Part shown: in pieces, positions 6,277 to 12,923 of the stretch | How the letters are laid out: each line of letters starts with the position of its first letter | Position numbering within the stretch: the first letter of the stretch is position 1 | NCBI GenBank assembly: GCA_005878415.1 | Contig: VBMM01000033.1 | Span: 1 to 14,343 of the forward strand | Origin: Methanobacteriota archaeon | Lineage (GTDB): Archaea > Thermoplasmatota > Thermoplasmata > RBG-16-68-12 | Direction: 5' to 3' | Length of the DNA: 14,343 nucleotides | Notes under the pieces: model-generated | What the model saw: only the letters and a program-made list of their open reading frames with translations | Database searches by the model: none | What the model was told of the DNA's origin: nothing | Position numbers and translations under genes: made by a program

Positions 6277-6290
6277 ACCGAAATATCGGT
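6277..6290. promoter_or_regulatory. Inverted repeat ACCGA-AATA-TCGGT between divergent genes
   Basis: A perfect 5-base dyad around an A/T core sits between the SRPBCC gene (minus) and the YaaA-like gene (plus). The core GAAATAT could be the TATA box for the plus-strand gene, with transcription starting near 6312 and a leader of about 40 bases, while the dyad could bind a regulator of both genes. This is inferred from position and symmetry alone. Confidence 0.3.
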
Positions 6291-6353
6291 CGTGCCGGGC
6301 CGCGTGCGACCAGTCCAAAGAGCTATGCGAGTTCGTCCACATTCGCGACCGCG

Positions 6354-6962
6354 ATGCCATCCGTGGAAATCATCGTGCTGATTCCCGAGAGCACCCGCAA
6401 GCGGAGAGGAGGGACCGCGCTCGCCCACTCCGACGCGATCGCGCACGCCCTTCCCGTGTCTTCGCGCGAACGGTTGGAGGGGCTCCGCGATGAGGTCGCC
6501 GCGAAGAGCCCCCAAGGCGCGCTCGACTCCGCGGGCCTCCTGCCCGCGTACCGACGGTTCGATGGGAACATGTACCGCTACATCCCGGACGATGCCTGGG
6601 AGAGCCGCGCGCCGAATGTGGAGGTGGTCATCGCATCGGGCCTCCGAGGGCTCGTCGCCTCCCGCGACCCGATTCCCAAGTACCCCCACTCGATGGCGGA
6701 GCCGATGCCGCCGTTCGGGAAGCTGAATCGTTGGTGGCACGACCACGGGCTCCCGAACATCCTCGGCGCATACCTCCGTGCGGTCCGGCCGAGCACCGTC
6801 GTCGATCTTCTGTCCCTCGAATACCGCGAGTCCGTCGCGGGGTACGCGGCGGGCCTCGGGAGTATCGCCGTGAAGACGATTGATTTCCCGGGAATGGGGC
6901 GCGCCAGCCAACCGCGGCGCGGAGAGAAGATCGCGGAAATCCTGCGGAGCGGGAAGGCGTAG
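6354..6962 (+). CDS. YaaA-like (UPF0246) family protein
   Basis: A 202-residue protein resembling the C-terminal two thirds of YaaA/UPF0246, a DNA- and iron-related protein that in Escherichia coli lowers free iron during peroxide stress. Similar segments are A-Y-R-R-F-D-G-N-M-Y-R (residues 65-75, compare Y-T-G-D-V-Y), V-V-I-A-S-G-L-R-G-L-V-A-S-R-D-P-I-P-K-Y (91-110, compare L-S-G-L-Y-G-L-L-x-P-x-D-x-I-x-P-Y), then a W-W-H-D-H segment and V-V-D-L-L-S-L-E-Y. It starts with a hydrophobic strand V-E-I-I-V-L-I-P and a basic S-T-R-K-R-R-G-G. Bacterial homologues are about 255 residues, so this is short. The ATG at 6354 is used; the frame is open to an earlier ATG at 6267, but those residues look like translated promoter. 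It ends 3 bases from the convergent helical gene. Confidence 0.7.
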   Translation: MPSVEIIVLIPESTRKRRGGTALAHSDAIAHALPVSSRERLEGLRDEVAAKSPQGALDSAGLLPAYRRFDGNMYRYIPDDAWESRAPNVEVVIASGLRGLVASRDPIPKYPHSMAEPMPPFGKLNRWWHDHGLPNILGAYLRAVRPSTVVDLLSLEYRESVAGYAAGLGSIAVKTIDFPGMGRASQPRRGEKIAEILRSGKA

Positions 6963-6965
6963 CGG

Positions 6966-7301
6966 CTATCGGGCCGCCGATGTCGGTCGGAGCGCCTCCT
7001 GCGCCGCAAGCCGGTAGTCGGCTCGCTCCTCGAGGAGGAACCGGGTGAGGTGGCTCGAATCGAGGGCTTGGTCCGCGTAATCCAGGAACTCGATTGCCGA
7101 CTTCGGGTCCCCGCGCGCGAGCGATCGCGCCGCGAGGCTCGTCAGGTAGTGCGACTTCTTCTTCGAGAGATCGGCCCGCCGCGGCGCAAATGCAACGAGT
7201 TCCCGCAAGGACGGCCAGAAGGCGTCGAGATCGCCCCGCCGGAACACCGGGTCAATCGCCTTGACGCGGTCGACGAACTCCTGTCGTTCGTCCCGGGCCA
7301 C
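6966..7301 (-). CDS. Small helical protein following the GTPase gene
   Basis: An unrecognised soluble protein of 111 residues, predicted mostly helical: R-Q-E-F-V-D-R-V-K-A-I, D-A-F-W-P-S-L-R-E-L-V-A-F-A-P, then Y-L-T-S-L-A-A-R-S-L-A-R-G-D-P-K-S-A-I-E-F-L-D-Y-A-D-Q-A-L (52-80), whose spacing resembles one or two TPR-like hairpins, and a last helix E-E-R-A-D-Y-R-L-A-A-Q-E-A-L. No membrane or signal segment. The open frame extends far upstream inside the GTPase gene, but that part is a shadow. The start is therefore the GTG at 7301, or TTG at 7310, 15-24 bases after the GTPase stop; neither has a clear ribosome-binding site, suggesting reinitiation. Same strand and tight spacing indicate cotranscription with the GTPase and a possible effector or scaffold role. 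Confidence 0.68.
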   Translation of the reverse strand: MARDERQEFVDRVKAIDPVFRRGDLDAFWPSLRELVAFAPRRADLSKKKSHYLTSLAARSLARGDPKSAIEFLDYADQALDSSHLTRFLLEERADYRLAAQEALRPTSAAR

Positions 7302-7324
7302 GGGGCCCAATGGCGCCCGCGGGA

Positions 7325-7882
7325 TTATCCCTTTTCGATATCCTGGGCCTCCTCTCTCCGATGGCGGACGACCTGCTCTCCGAGCGCTTGGAATACGGCC
7401 TCGACGTTCTCGCCGGTCGTCGCGGACGTGAAGAAGCAATCGACCGCGTGGGCCTTCGCGAACGCCAACGCGTCGTCGGGCTGAATCTGGCGTTCGCCGC
7501 TCAGGTCCCATTTGTTGACAGCGATTACCGCGGGGCCGTCCGCAGCCGCCTCCCTCACGGTCCGCATGAGCCCGTCCAACTCCTCCAGGGTCTGCATGCG
7601 GGTGGAATCGCATACGGCGAGGATTGCCGACGTCCCGCGGACGAGGGCGCTCTCGCGTTTCGTCACCGCCCGGGGTTTGACGGTCCAAAGGATCAGGTCG
7701 ATGAAGGTGCCGTCCCGAAGCCGCACCAGCAGCACGATTTCCTTCTTCGACACTTTCGCGCCGAGGGTCGTGACGAACCGGTCGCTGACCGGATCGAAGG
7801 CGGAGCGGTGCACGAGGCTTCGCTTTCCGACCGCCGTTCCTCCCACGATGACGACCTTCGCCTTGTGCCGGCCGGCCTCCAC
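7325..7882 (-). CDS. Rab/Ras-like small GTPase with degenerate G1 and G3 motifs
   Basis: A 185-residue protein with the order of a Rab/Ras-type GTPase. G1 is G-G-T-A-V-G-K-R-S (14-22), where the Ser/Thr that holds magnesium is Arg21. Switch I keeps T-T-L-G-A-K-V-S-K-K (38-47). G3, normally W-D-x-x-G-Q, reads W-T-V-K-P-R (66-71), losing the Asp, the Gly and the catalytic Gln. G4 N-K-W-D (123-126) and G5 T-S-A (152-154) are intact, as is the A-V-C-D-S-T-R strand. Guanine recognition therefore looks preserved, but magnesium-dependent hydrolysis and the switch II change look lost: a pseudo-GTPase or fixed-state binder. GTG at 7882 fits leaderless initiation, about 26 bases after the TATA-like box at 7904-7911. 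The frame to 8263 overlaps the divergent gene and is not used. A helical protein follows. Confidence 0.85.
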   Translation of the reverse strand: MEAGRHKAKVVIVGGTAVGKRSLVHRSAFDPVSDRFVTTLGAKVSKKEIVLLVRLRDGTFIDLILWTVKPRAVTKRESALVRGTSAILAVCDSTRMQTLEELDGLMRTVREAAADGPAVIAVNKWDLSGERQIQPDDALAFAKAHAVDCFFTSATTGENVEAVFQALGEQVVRHRREEAQDIEKG

Positions 7883-7903
7883 GGGGACGGAAACCGACGA
7901 TGG

Positions 7904-7911
7904 AGTAAAAA
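7904..7911 (-). promoter_or_regulatory. TATA-like box for the small GTPase gene
   Basis: Minus-strand TTTTTACT lies 22-29 bases before the GTG at 7882, so transcription should begin at or within a few bases of that codon. This supports a leaderless mRNA and the choice of start. Confidence 0.5.
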
Positions 7912-7965
7912 CGGTCGACTCTCGTTCGCGACTGTGATACTTATTCGCCGGGGCGGTGCGAGAGC

Positions 7966-7973
7966 CTTTTATT
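7966..7973 (+). promoter_or_regulatory. TATA-like box for the LVIVD-repeat gene
   Basis: CTTTTATT on the plus strand is followed about 40 bases later by the chosen ATG at 8010, with GAGGGTGA/GGAGG ribosome-binding sequence between. A second A/T run at 7937-7946 (GATACTTATT) could be an alternative box. Together with the minus-strand box at 7904-7911 this makes a compact divergent promoter region of 127 bases. Confidence 0.45.
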
Positions 7974-8009
7974 CCACACGCGCCTTCGGTCTTCCTGAGG
8001 GTGAGGAGG

Positions 8010-9374
8010 ATGAGGGCGCTTCCGTTCGCCGTTTTCGCGGGCGTCGTGTTCGTGGTACTTTCGACGGGATCGGCGGCGGCCGAGTACCGATATCGTCTGG
8101 ACCTCATCGGTTCGAACGGCCTCATGGTCGGGTCGCAGACGTCGGACATCGACGTCGACCCGGGGCGTGACGTTGCGTATCTTGGGTCATACGTCGATCT
8201 TGGGGTATCCGTGGTCGACATCCGCGATCGGGCCCATCCTGTCGTCGTGAAGATTCTGAGCACGGACTACGTCGGTGCGGACGACCGGATCTCATCGTCG
8301 GATTCGGCGGATGTCGACATCCACGGGAACCTCCTGGCGGTCGCGAACCAAGCCTTCGGTGACGGCGCGTTCGCGGGCGTAAGCCTCTATGACATCTCGA
8401 ATCCACTCGATCCAGTCTTCCGGGGCCAAGTATCGACGGGCGGAGCCCACGACGTCCAGATCGATCCGGGTTGGCCCGATCGACCCTACGTCTACGCCGC
8501 GAACATGGAATCCGACGATCCGGCCCACGCTCACCACGCGAGCATCATCGACGCCTCGGATCCCGCGCATCCTTTCATCGTCGCGGACTACGTGTCTCCG
8601 GAGCCGCAGGGGGAGGACGGTCTCTCGTTCAACAGCGCGCACGATCTAACGCTCCTCGTCCACCCTTCGACGGGCCGCGTGCTGCTCTACGTGGCGTATT
8701 GGGACTCGGGCCTACGCATCGTCGACGTCACGGACCCGACGGATCCGCAGGAGATCGGGTCCCTTGACTACACCCCGACGGTGACGTCCCGCGGCTTGGT
8801 CGACACCTGCTGCGCCCACTACGCGCAGCCGACGGCGTCGGGCCAGTACGTTCTCCTCGAAGACGAGGTCGGGATTGGCCTCGCGGGCGGAGTCCACATC
8901 CTCCGAGCGGACGGGTGCGACGGAGTCAACACGTGCACGCTGACGCAGGTCGGATTCTGGTCGGCCCCGATTCCGAGCCCTCAGGCGATGGCGATCATGG
9001 CGGAGATCAAAGCCGGCGTCTCGACATACGGAGTTGTTCAGCGTTTCTTCACGCGGGACGTTCACAACCTCGACGTCCAGGAGGACCGCTTCCTCGCGCC
9101 GTCGTACAGCAGCGGGCTCTACCTGGTCGACATGAGCGACAAGACGAATCCCCACGAGGTCGCGTTCTGGGTCGGCGCGGCGGACATGAAGACCGCTTGC
9201 CACGGCCAGAACACGTTGAACCCATGGGGCTACCAGGGGGACTGCTTCCTTCAGGCCCGCGAGGTGTGGGGTGCGAAGTTCGGCGATCCGGTCCCCGGGA
9301 GTCCTTCGGACTTCTACGTCTATGCGAGCGATTTCTGGGACGGGCTGCTGGTCCTCCAGACGCGGAGCAAGTAG
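8010..9374 (+). CDS. Secreted LVIVD-repeat beta-propeller protein
   Basis: A 454-residue exported protein. The first 24 residues are a Sec signal peptide (basic M-R, a hydrophobic A-V-F-A-G-V-V-F-V-V-L core, then S-A-A-A before E25). The mature part carries LVIVD-type blades: V-S-V-V-D-I-R-D (67-73), V-S-L-Y-D-I-S-N-P (124-132), A-S-I-I-D-A-S-D-P (177-185), L-R-I-V-D-V-T-D-P (235-243) and L-Y-L-V-D-M-S-D (370-377), each followed by a strand such as P-x-x-x-G. Histidine motifs A-H-D (146-148, 210-212) and V-H-N-L-D-V (351-356) line equivalent positions, and six cysteines (267, 268, 303, 309, 397, 412) suggest disulfides or metal ligation. It is probably an extracellular or surface binding propeller; no catalytic activity is claimed. 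The GTG at 8001 is an in-frame alternative start. It converges on the DmdA-like gene, 9 bases apart. Confidence 0.88.
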   Translation: MRALPFAVFAGVVFVVLSTGSAAAEYRYRLDLIGSNGLMVGSQTSDIDVDPGRDVAYLGSYVDLGVSVVDIRDRAHPVVVKILSTDYVGADDRISSSDSADVDIHGNLLAVANQAFGDGAFAGVSLYDISNPLDPVFRGQVSTGGAHDVQIDPGWPDRPYVYAANMESDDPAHAHHASIIDASDPAHPFIVADYVSPEPQGEDGLSFNSAHDLTLLVHPSTGRVLLYVAYWDSGLRIVDVTDPTDPQEIGSLDYTPTVTSRGLVDTCCAHYAQPTASGQYVLLEDEVGIGLAGGVHILRADGCDGVNTCTLTQVGFWSAPIPSPQAMAIMAEIKAGVSTYGVVQRFFTRDVHNLDVQEDRFLAPSYSSGLYLVDMSDKTNPHEVAFWVGAADMKTACHGQNTLNPWGYQGDCFLQAREVWGAKFGDPVPGSPSDFYVYASDFWDGLLVLQTRSK

Positions 9375-9375
9375 G

Positions 9376-9391
9376 AGTCCGGCCTAGGACT
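9376..9391. terminator. Small hairpin between convergent genes (possible terminator)
   Basis: AGTCC and GGACT form a 5-base stem around a 6-base loop immediately after the LVIVD stop and across the TAG of the convergent gene. It is short and lacks a T-run, so a termination role on either strand is only a possibility. Confidence 0.2.
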
Positions 9392-10586
9392 TCGGGATTT
9401 CCTTCCCCGGGTCGATGAACGGTTTCTTGACGACCGTTGCGGTGCGCGGTCCGTCCGGGTGCTGCACGGTGAGTTCCATCCCGAGATCGGCGTGCGTGAT
9501 CGGCAGCATCGCGTAACCGATGTTGGCCTTGAGCCGTGGGGAGTGAATCGCGGACGTCACGCGGCCGACGGCGCGGCCACCCGCCGTCACGACCCATTTC
9601 GTCACGTTGAACTCGATTGGCTTCCCGTCGATTTCGATCCCAACGAGCTTCCACTTCGGACCTTCGTCTTTGATCCGCTGGAGCGCTGCTTTCCCGACAA
9701 AGTCGCTCGACTTGTCGAGATCCACGAGCCGGTCGAGGTCGACCTCGTATGGGTTGTTCTCGATCGTCATGTCGGCGCCGTAGTTCAGGATGCCCGCCTC
9801 GATTCGCCGGATGTCCGATGGACCCGTCGGTCGGATGTTGTATCGCTTGCCGGCCTTCAGCACGGCGTCCCACAGGTCGGGGCCTCGCGAGGCGTCGAGC
9901 AGGTAGAGCTCGTACCCGATCTCCGCGGTCCAGCCCGTCCGCGTGACGAGCAGCGGGATTCCGTCGAGGTCGATCGGCGTGAAGAAGTAGTACGCGAGGG
10001 ACGTCACCTTGTCGCCGAACAGGTCCGCCATGAGGGCCTTCGACTTCGGGCCTTGCACCTGGAGCGGGGATGCGTCCGGCTCCGTGATCCGGACGTCCAT
10101 GCCGGCGTGCCGCGCGACCCCTTTCGCCCAGAGGAGGATGTCGCTGTCCGCGAGCGCGATCCAGAAGCGGTTCTCCTCGAGCCTCAACAACACGGGATCG
10201 TTCAGGATGCCGCCGTCCTCGTCCGTGATCAGCACGTACTTCCCCTGCCCCACGCGGCACTTCGCCATGTCCCGGGGCGTCAGGAGCTGCATGAACTCGA
10301 ACCCGTCGGGGCCGCGGATCTCGACGTTGCGCTCGACCGCCACGTCCCATAGGGCCACGTCCTTCAGGAGGTGCCAGTATTCCGTCACGGGATCGGAGTA
10401 GTAGCTCGGCAGGAACGTGTGGTTGTAGACCGTGTACGACTTGCAGCCCGCCTCGAGGGTCTTGTCGAAGAACGGGGACCGCCGGAGGCGCGCGCCGCGC
10501 TGGATGAGGGCCATGTCGAACGGCTTCCGTTTCAGCGATGACCGTCGCCGGGACGATGCGGTGCGTCTCGATCTCTTCGCTGCCAT
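9384..10586 (-). CDS. Folate-dependent GcvT/DmdA-like aminomethyltransferase-family protein
   Basis: A 400-residue protein of the GcvT (tetrahydrofolate-binding) fold. It looks closer to dimethylsulfoniopropionate demethylase (DmdA) than to the glycine cleavage T protein: R-R-S-P-F, then Y-T-V-Y-N-H near residues 51-56, D-V-A-x-W-D-V-A-x-E-R-x-V-E-I, Q-L-x-T-x-R-D-x-x-K-x-x-x-G, N-D-P-V-L-L-R-L-E-E-N, I-A-L-A-D-S-D-I, Q-G-P-K-S and R-T-G-W-T-A-E-I-G-Y-E-L-Y. The N-D pair fits the folate-proximal Asp of the family. It probably moves a one-carbon group from a methylated or aminomethyl substrate to tetrahydrofolate in the cytoplasm; DMSP itself is not proven. A strong GGAGG 9 bases upstream fixes the start at 10586. 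The first 22 residues are unusually Arg/Ser/Lys-rich, and an ATG at 10514 would skip them. Confidence 0.82.
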   Translation of the reverse strand: MAAKRSRRTASSRRRSSLKRKPFDMALIQRGARLRRSPFFDKTLEAGCKSYTVYNHTFLPSYYSDPVTEYWHLLKDVALWDVAVERNVEIRGPDGFEFMQLLTPRDMAKCRVGQGKYVLITDEDGGILNDPVLLRLEENRFWIALADSDILLWAKGVARHAGMDVRITEPDASPLQVQGPKSKALMADLFGDKVTSLAYYFFTPIDLDGIPLLVTRTGWTAEIGYELYLLDASRGPDLWDAVLKAGKRYNIRPTGPSDIRRIEAGILNYGADMTIENNPYEVDLDRLVDLDKSSDFVGKAALQRIKDEGPKWKLVGIEIDGKPIEFNVTKWVVTAGGRAVGRVTSAIHSPRLKANIGYAMLPITHADLGMELTVQHPDGPRTATVVKKPFIDPGKEIPKS

Positions 10587-10640
10587 GCTGAATTTCCTCC
10601 GACATCCCTGTCGGGGGCGCGCCGCTATCGTGGAGGGGCC

Positions 10641-10648
10641 AATAAAGA
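10641..10648 (-). promoter_or_regulatory. TATA-like box for the DmdA-like gene
   Basis: Minus-strand TCTTTATT lies about 55 bases before the ATG at 10586. Transcription would start near 10620 and leave a leader of about 34 bases holding the GGAGG ribosome-binding site. Confidence 0.4.
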
Positions 10649-10682
10649 ATTCCATCCGAGACGTCGCGGGCCGCGGACCGGC

Positions 10683-12344
10683 TCAGGGAACGCGAACCCA
10701 GGCCGCGAGTTCCGCTTCGAACACAGACTTCGGCGGCCAGCCGAGCGAGCTCGCGTACGCGTTGAAGTCCCGGAGGGTCTTGCCGCGCTTCAACGCGTCC
10801 TGCTGCAACTCCCGGATCCGCTCCCCGATGATCGCGTACGTCGATGCGTAGCCCGGTCCGATCACCTGGTGCGCGGGGAAGAGCTGGTAGTAGACCGTCG
10901 CCCGCTCGAGGCCCGTCGTCCGGTGCGCCCACTCGACGAAGCGGACGAGGTCCTGCTTCCCGGAGTTGATCCGCGCGTCCCCGATCACCCGCAGGAACCG
11001 AACCATCCGCCAGAGCTGCGTCAGGAATTCGTACTCGCGGCTCGCGGCGGTGATCCCACCCCACGGCTCGAGCGCCTCCGCGAACGCGTCTTCGGCCTCG
11101 CCCGACAGCTTTCCCGCCGCGATCTCCTGGAGGACGGGGAGGAACTCCAACTCCCGCTGGAACGCGATGCCCTCCGAGACGCAGACGAACGTGGAGCTGA
11201 TGACGTGGAGGATCCGCGGCGTCGCGGCGAACGCGTGTGCCGAGTTGGATCCATGGACGCAATGGCCGTACTCCTCGTGGATGAGGAGGTTCAGGAGTTC
11301 CCCCGGCGCCGGTCGTGCGGCGCTCCGCTCATCGGTGGTCGCGAGGAAGATCTCCTTCGAATGATCCGTGAGGGCGTCGACCTCGAACGCAGCGCCCGAG
11401 GGGGTGACGTTCACCATGTACGGCGGTGTCTCGATGATCTCCGTCGTGTAGTTCGGGTTGATCGCGACGACGTGCCGGTGGGCAACGCGCATCGCCGGCT
11501 CCCGGACCTGGTTGAGGAACGGGAGGATCTGATCGGGTCGCAACCCGCGACGGACCTTCAGTCGCCCCGTGACTGCCTCGGCGGTCGGATCGCAGCGGAG
11601 TTCCTCCGCCGACCGGCGGACGAGGGCTTTGAAGTGAGGCAGCTCTCGCCGAAGCATCCGGAGGCCCGCGGCCTCCACCTCCGCCGGCGTCTCGTCGTAG
11701 TCCCAGAGGTCCCGCAGGGCGCGTGCGTAGGACCGCGATCGGCCGAGGTCCGCCCCGATCCTCCGGAACAGCGCGTACGTCTCGTCGAACGTCCCCTCGG
11801 GCCGGAAGCCGCGAAGGTTGAACGCCTTGGCGTACCGAATGTTCGCGGCCTTCAGCGCCCGTACCGCCGCTCGGGCCTTCGGCTCGCGGAGCTGCGAGTC
11901 GACGGTCTCGAGGATCTGCGAGAGCCCGTTGCACGCGAGCTGCACGAGGGCCCGCATCCCGGCCGGGGTTCGGCCCCGCGATTGCGCCCGCCGGACGTCG
12001 AGCGCCCGGCGCCCGTCGGCCGCGAGGCCGCGGATGTGCTCCGGGTTCACGCCCTCCTTGACCATGTAGCCGAACAGGGACTCGACGAGCGCCTCCGGCA
12101 GGACGGCCGGCTCCCGCAATTCGATTCGCGCGCGGAACGAGGCGAGGAGCTTCCGTTCCGTCGGATCCTCCGTGGACTGCTGGGTCCGTGCGATCCGATC
12201 CAGGATCCGGCGGACTCTCGCGGGGGTCGGGACGAAGAACCGGCCCGCGCACCCGTCGACCCCCTGGATGAACGCCTCATCGGGCCGGAGTTCCGTCCAA
12301 AGGTCGAACACGGCGCGTTCCGTCTCGGTCTGCGGCTCCCGCAT
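10683..12344 (-). CDS. DUF885-like metallopeptidase with HEEYGHCVH motif
   Basis: A 553-residue soluble protein. The C-terminal half matches DUF885, a gluzincin-like peptidase family: the zinc motif region L-L-I-H-E-E-Y-G-H-C-V-H-G (353-365), a downstream glutamate segment S-E-G-I-A-F-Q-R-E (390-398, compare E-G-W-A-x-Y), R-V-I-G-D-A-R-I-N (452-460), P-G-Y-A-S-T-Y-A-I-I-G (497-507, compare P-G-Q-A-L-A-Y-K-I-G) and a final F-N-A-Y-A-S-S-L-G. In DUF885 the motif is usually H-E-x-x-P-G-H-H; here the Pro is missing, giving H-E-x-x-G-H. The N-terminal 300 residues are mostly helical, as in the family. It lacks a signal peptide, so it acts in the cytoplasm, presumably on peptides. ATG at 12344 lies 24-32 bases after a CCTTATTTT box, so it is probably leaderless. 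Confidence 0.82.
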   Translation of the reverse strand: MREPQTETERAVFDLWTELRPDEAFIQGVDGCAGRFFVPTPARVRRILDRIARTQQSTEDPTERKLLASFRARIELREPAVLPEALVESLFGYMVKEGVNPEHIRGLAADGRRALDVRRAQSRGRTPAGMRALVQLACNGLSQILETVDSQLREPKARAAVRALKAANIRYAKAFNLRGFRPEGTFDETYALFRRIGADLGRSRSYARALRDLWDYDETPAEVEAAGLRMLRRELPHFKALVRRSAEELRCDPTAEAVTGRLKVRRGLRPDQILPFLNQVREPAMRVAHRHVVAINPNYTTEIIETPPYMVNVTPSGAAFEVDALTDHSKEIFLATTDERSAARPAPGELLNLLIHEEYGHCVHGSNSAHAFAATPRILHVISSTFVCVSEGIAFQRELEFLPVLQEIAAGKLSGEAEDAFAEALEPWGGITAASREYEFLTQLWRMVRFLRVIGDARINSGKQDLVRFVEWAHRTTGLERATVYYQLFPAHQVIGPGYASTYAIIGERIRELQQDALKRGKTLRDFNAYASSLGWPPKSVFEAELAAWVRVP

Positions 12345-12367
12345 GGCATGGCGGAGCGCGCGTCAGG

Positions 12368-12376
12368 AAAATAAGG
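12368..12376 (-). promoter_or_regulatory. TATA-like box CCTTATTTT for the peptidase gene
   Basis: Minus-strand CCTTATTTT ends 24 bases before the ATG at 12344, predicting transcription from about 12346 and a leaderless message. Confidence 0.5.
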
Positions 12377-12404
12377 ATGGTGCTCGCCGCGACGCTCGGT
12401 TCGG

Positions 12405-12923
12405 TCAGTGCTCGGCGGCGACGCCGACGGGTCCGACGTCCACCGGGACGCCTTCCAGCGGCTCGATCGGATCCCCGACGTGGATGTCGCCCTCCGTCAG
12501 GATCTGGGCGCGCAGCCCGCCCCGATGCACGAGGCCTTCGAGGACGCCGCGCCGCGTCAGGCTCTCGAGGTGGGAGCACGGTTCGCAGAGGCGCACGCCA
12601 CGCAGGCGGACGTCGCCCACCCGGAACTCCCGCCCGACCAGGTGGTTCAATGCGACCCCGCGCGTCACGACGTTACGGCGGGCGTCGCCCGGTGCAATCC
12701 GCACGTCGTTGTCGCGGGCCATCGCCTCGATCGCCTCGAGTTCGATGAGCGTGACCTCGCGGCCGGTGCCCGGCCGGTCCGAGTACGTGCCCACGGCGCG
12801 GAAATAGCGGTCTCCCTCGAGGCCCCGCCCCGGGACCGCGCGGACCGTCCGCACGAAGCGCATCGCGCCTTCAGCCTCCGGGGAGATGTGAATCGAGGCG
12901 ACCTTGCCGGTACCGCGGCTCAT
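12405..12923 (-). CDS. MOSC-domain protein
   Basis: A 172-residue single MOSC domain, the beta-barrel family found in molybdenum cofactor sulfurase C-termini and in YiiM-like stand-alone proteins. Marks are V-x-A-V-P-G-R-G-L-E-G-D-R-Y near residues 29-42, E-V-T-L-I-E-L-E-A-I (60-69), G-D-A-R-R-N-V-V-T-R-G-V-A-L-N-H-L-V-G-R-E-F, and the conserved cysteine region R-L-C-E-P-C-S-H-L-E, with R-G-G-L-R-A-Q-I-L near the end. Stand-alone MOSC proteins are thought to carry sulfur or reduce N-hydroxylated compounds with molybdenum cofactor in the cytoplasm. The ATG at 12923 overlaps the stop of the upstream ridA remnant (ATGA), so the two were an operon; if ridA is broken, coupled translation of this gene could be reduced unless it starts independently. 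Confidence 0.92.
   Translation of the reverse strand: MSRGTGKVASIHISPEAEGAMRFVRTVRAVPGRGLEGDRYFRAVGTYSDRPGTGREVTLIELEAIEAMARDNDVRIAPGDARRNVVTRGVALNHLVGREFRVGDVRLRGVRLCEPCSHLESLTRRGVLEGLVHRGGLRAQILTEGDIHVGDPIEPLEGVPVDVGPVGVAAEH

Noticed and set aside
9049..11262. 737-residue minus-strand open frame
   Set aside because: It crosses three real genes in another frame, is Arg/Pro/Gly-rich and has no recognisable domain.
10869..12374. 501-residue plus-strand open frame
   Set aside because: Antisense to the DUF885-like peptidase; composition typical of a shadow frame.
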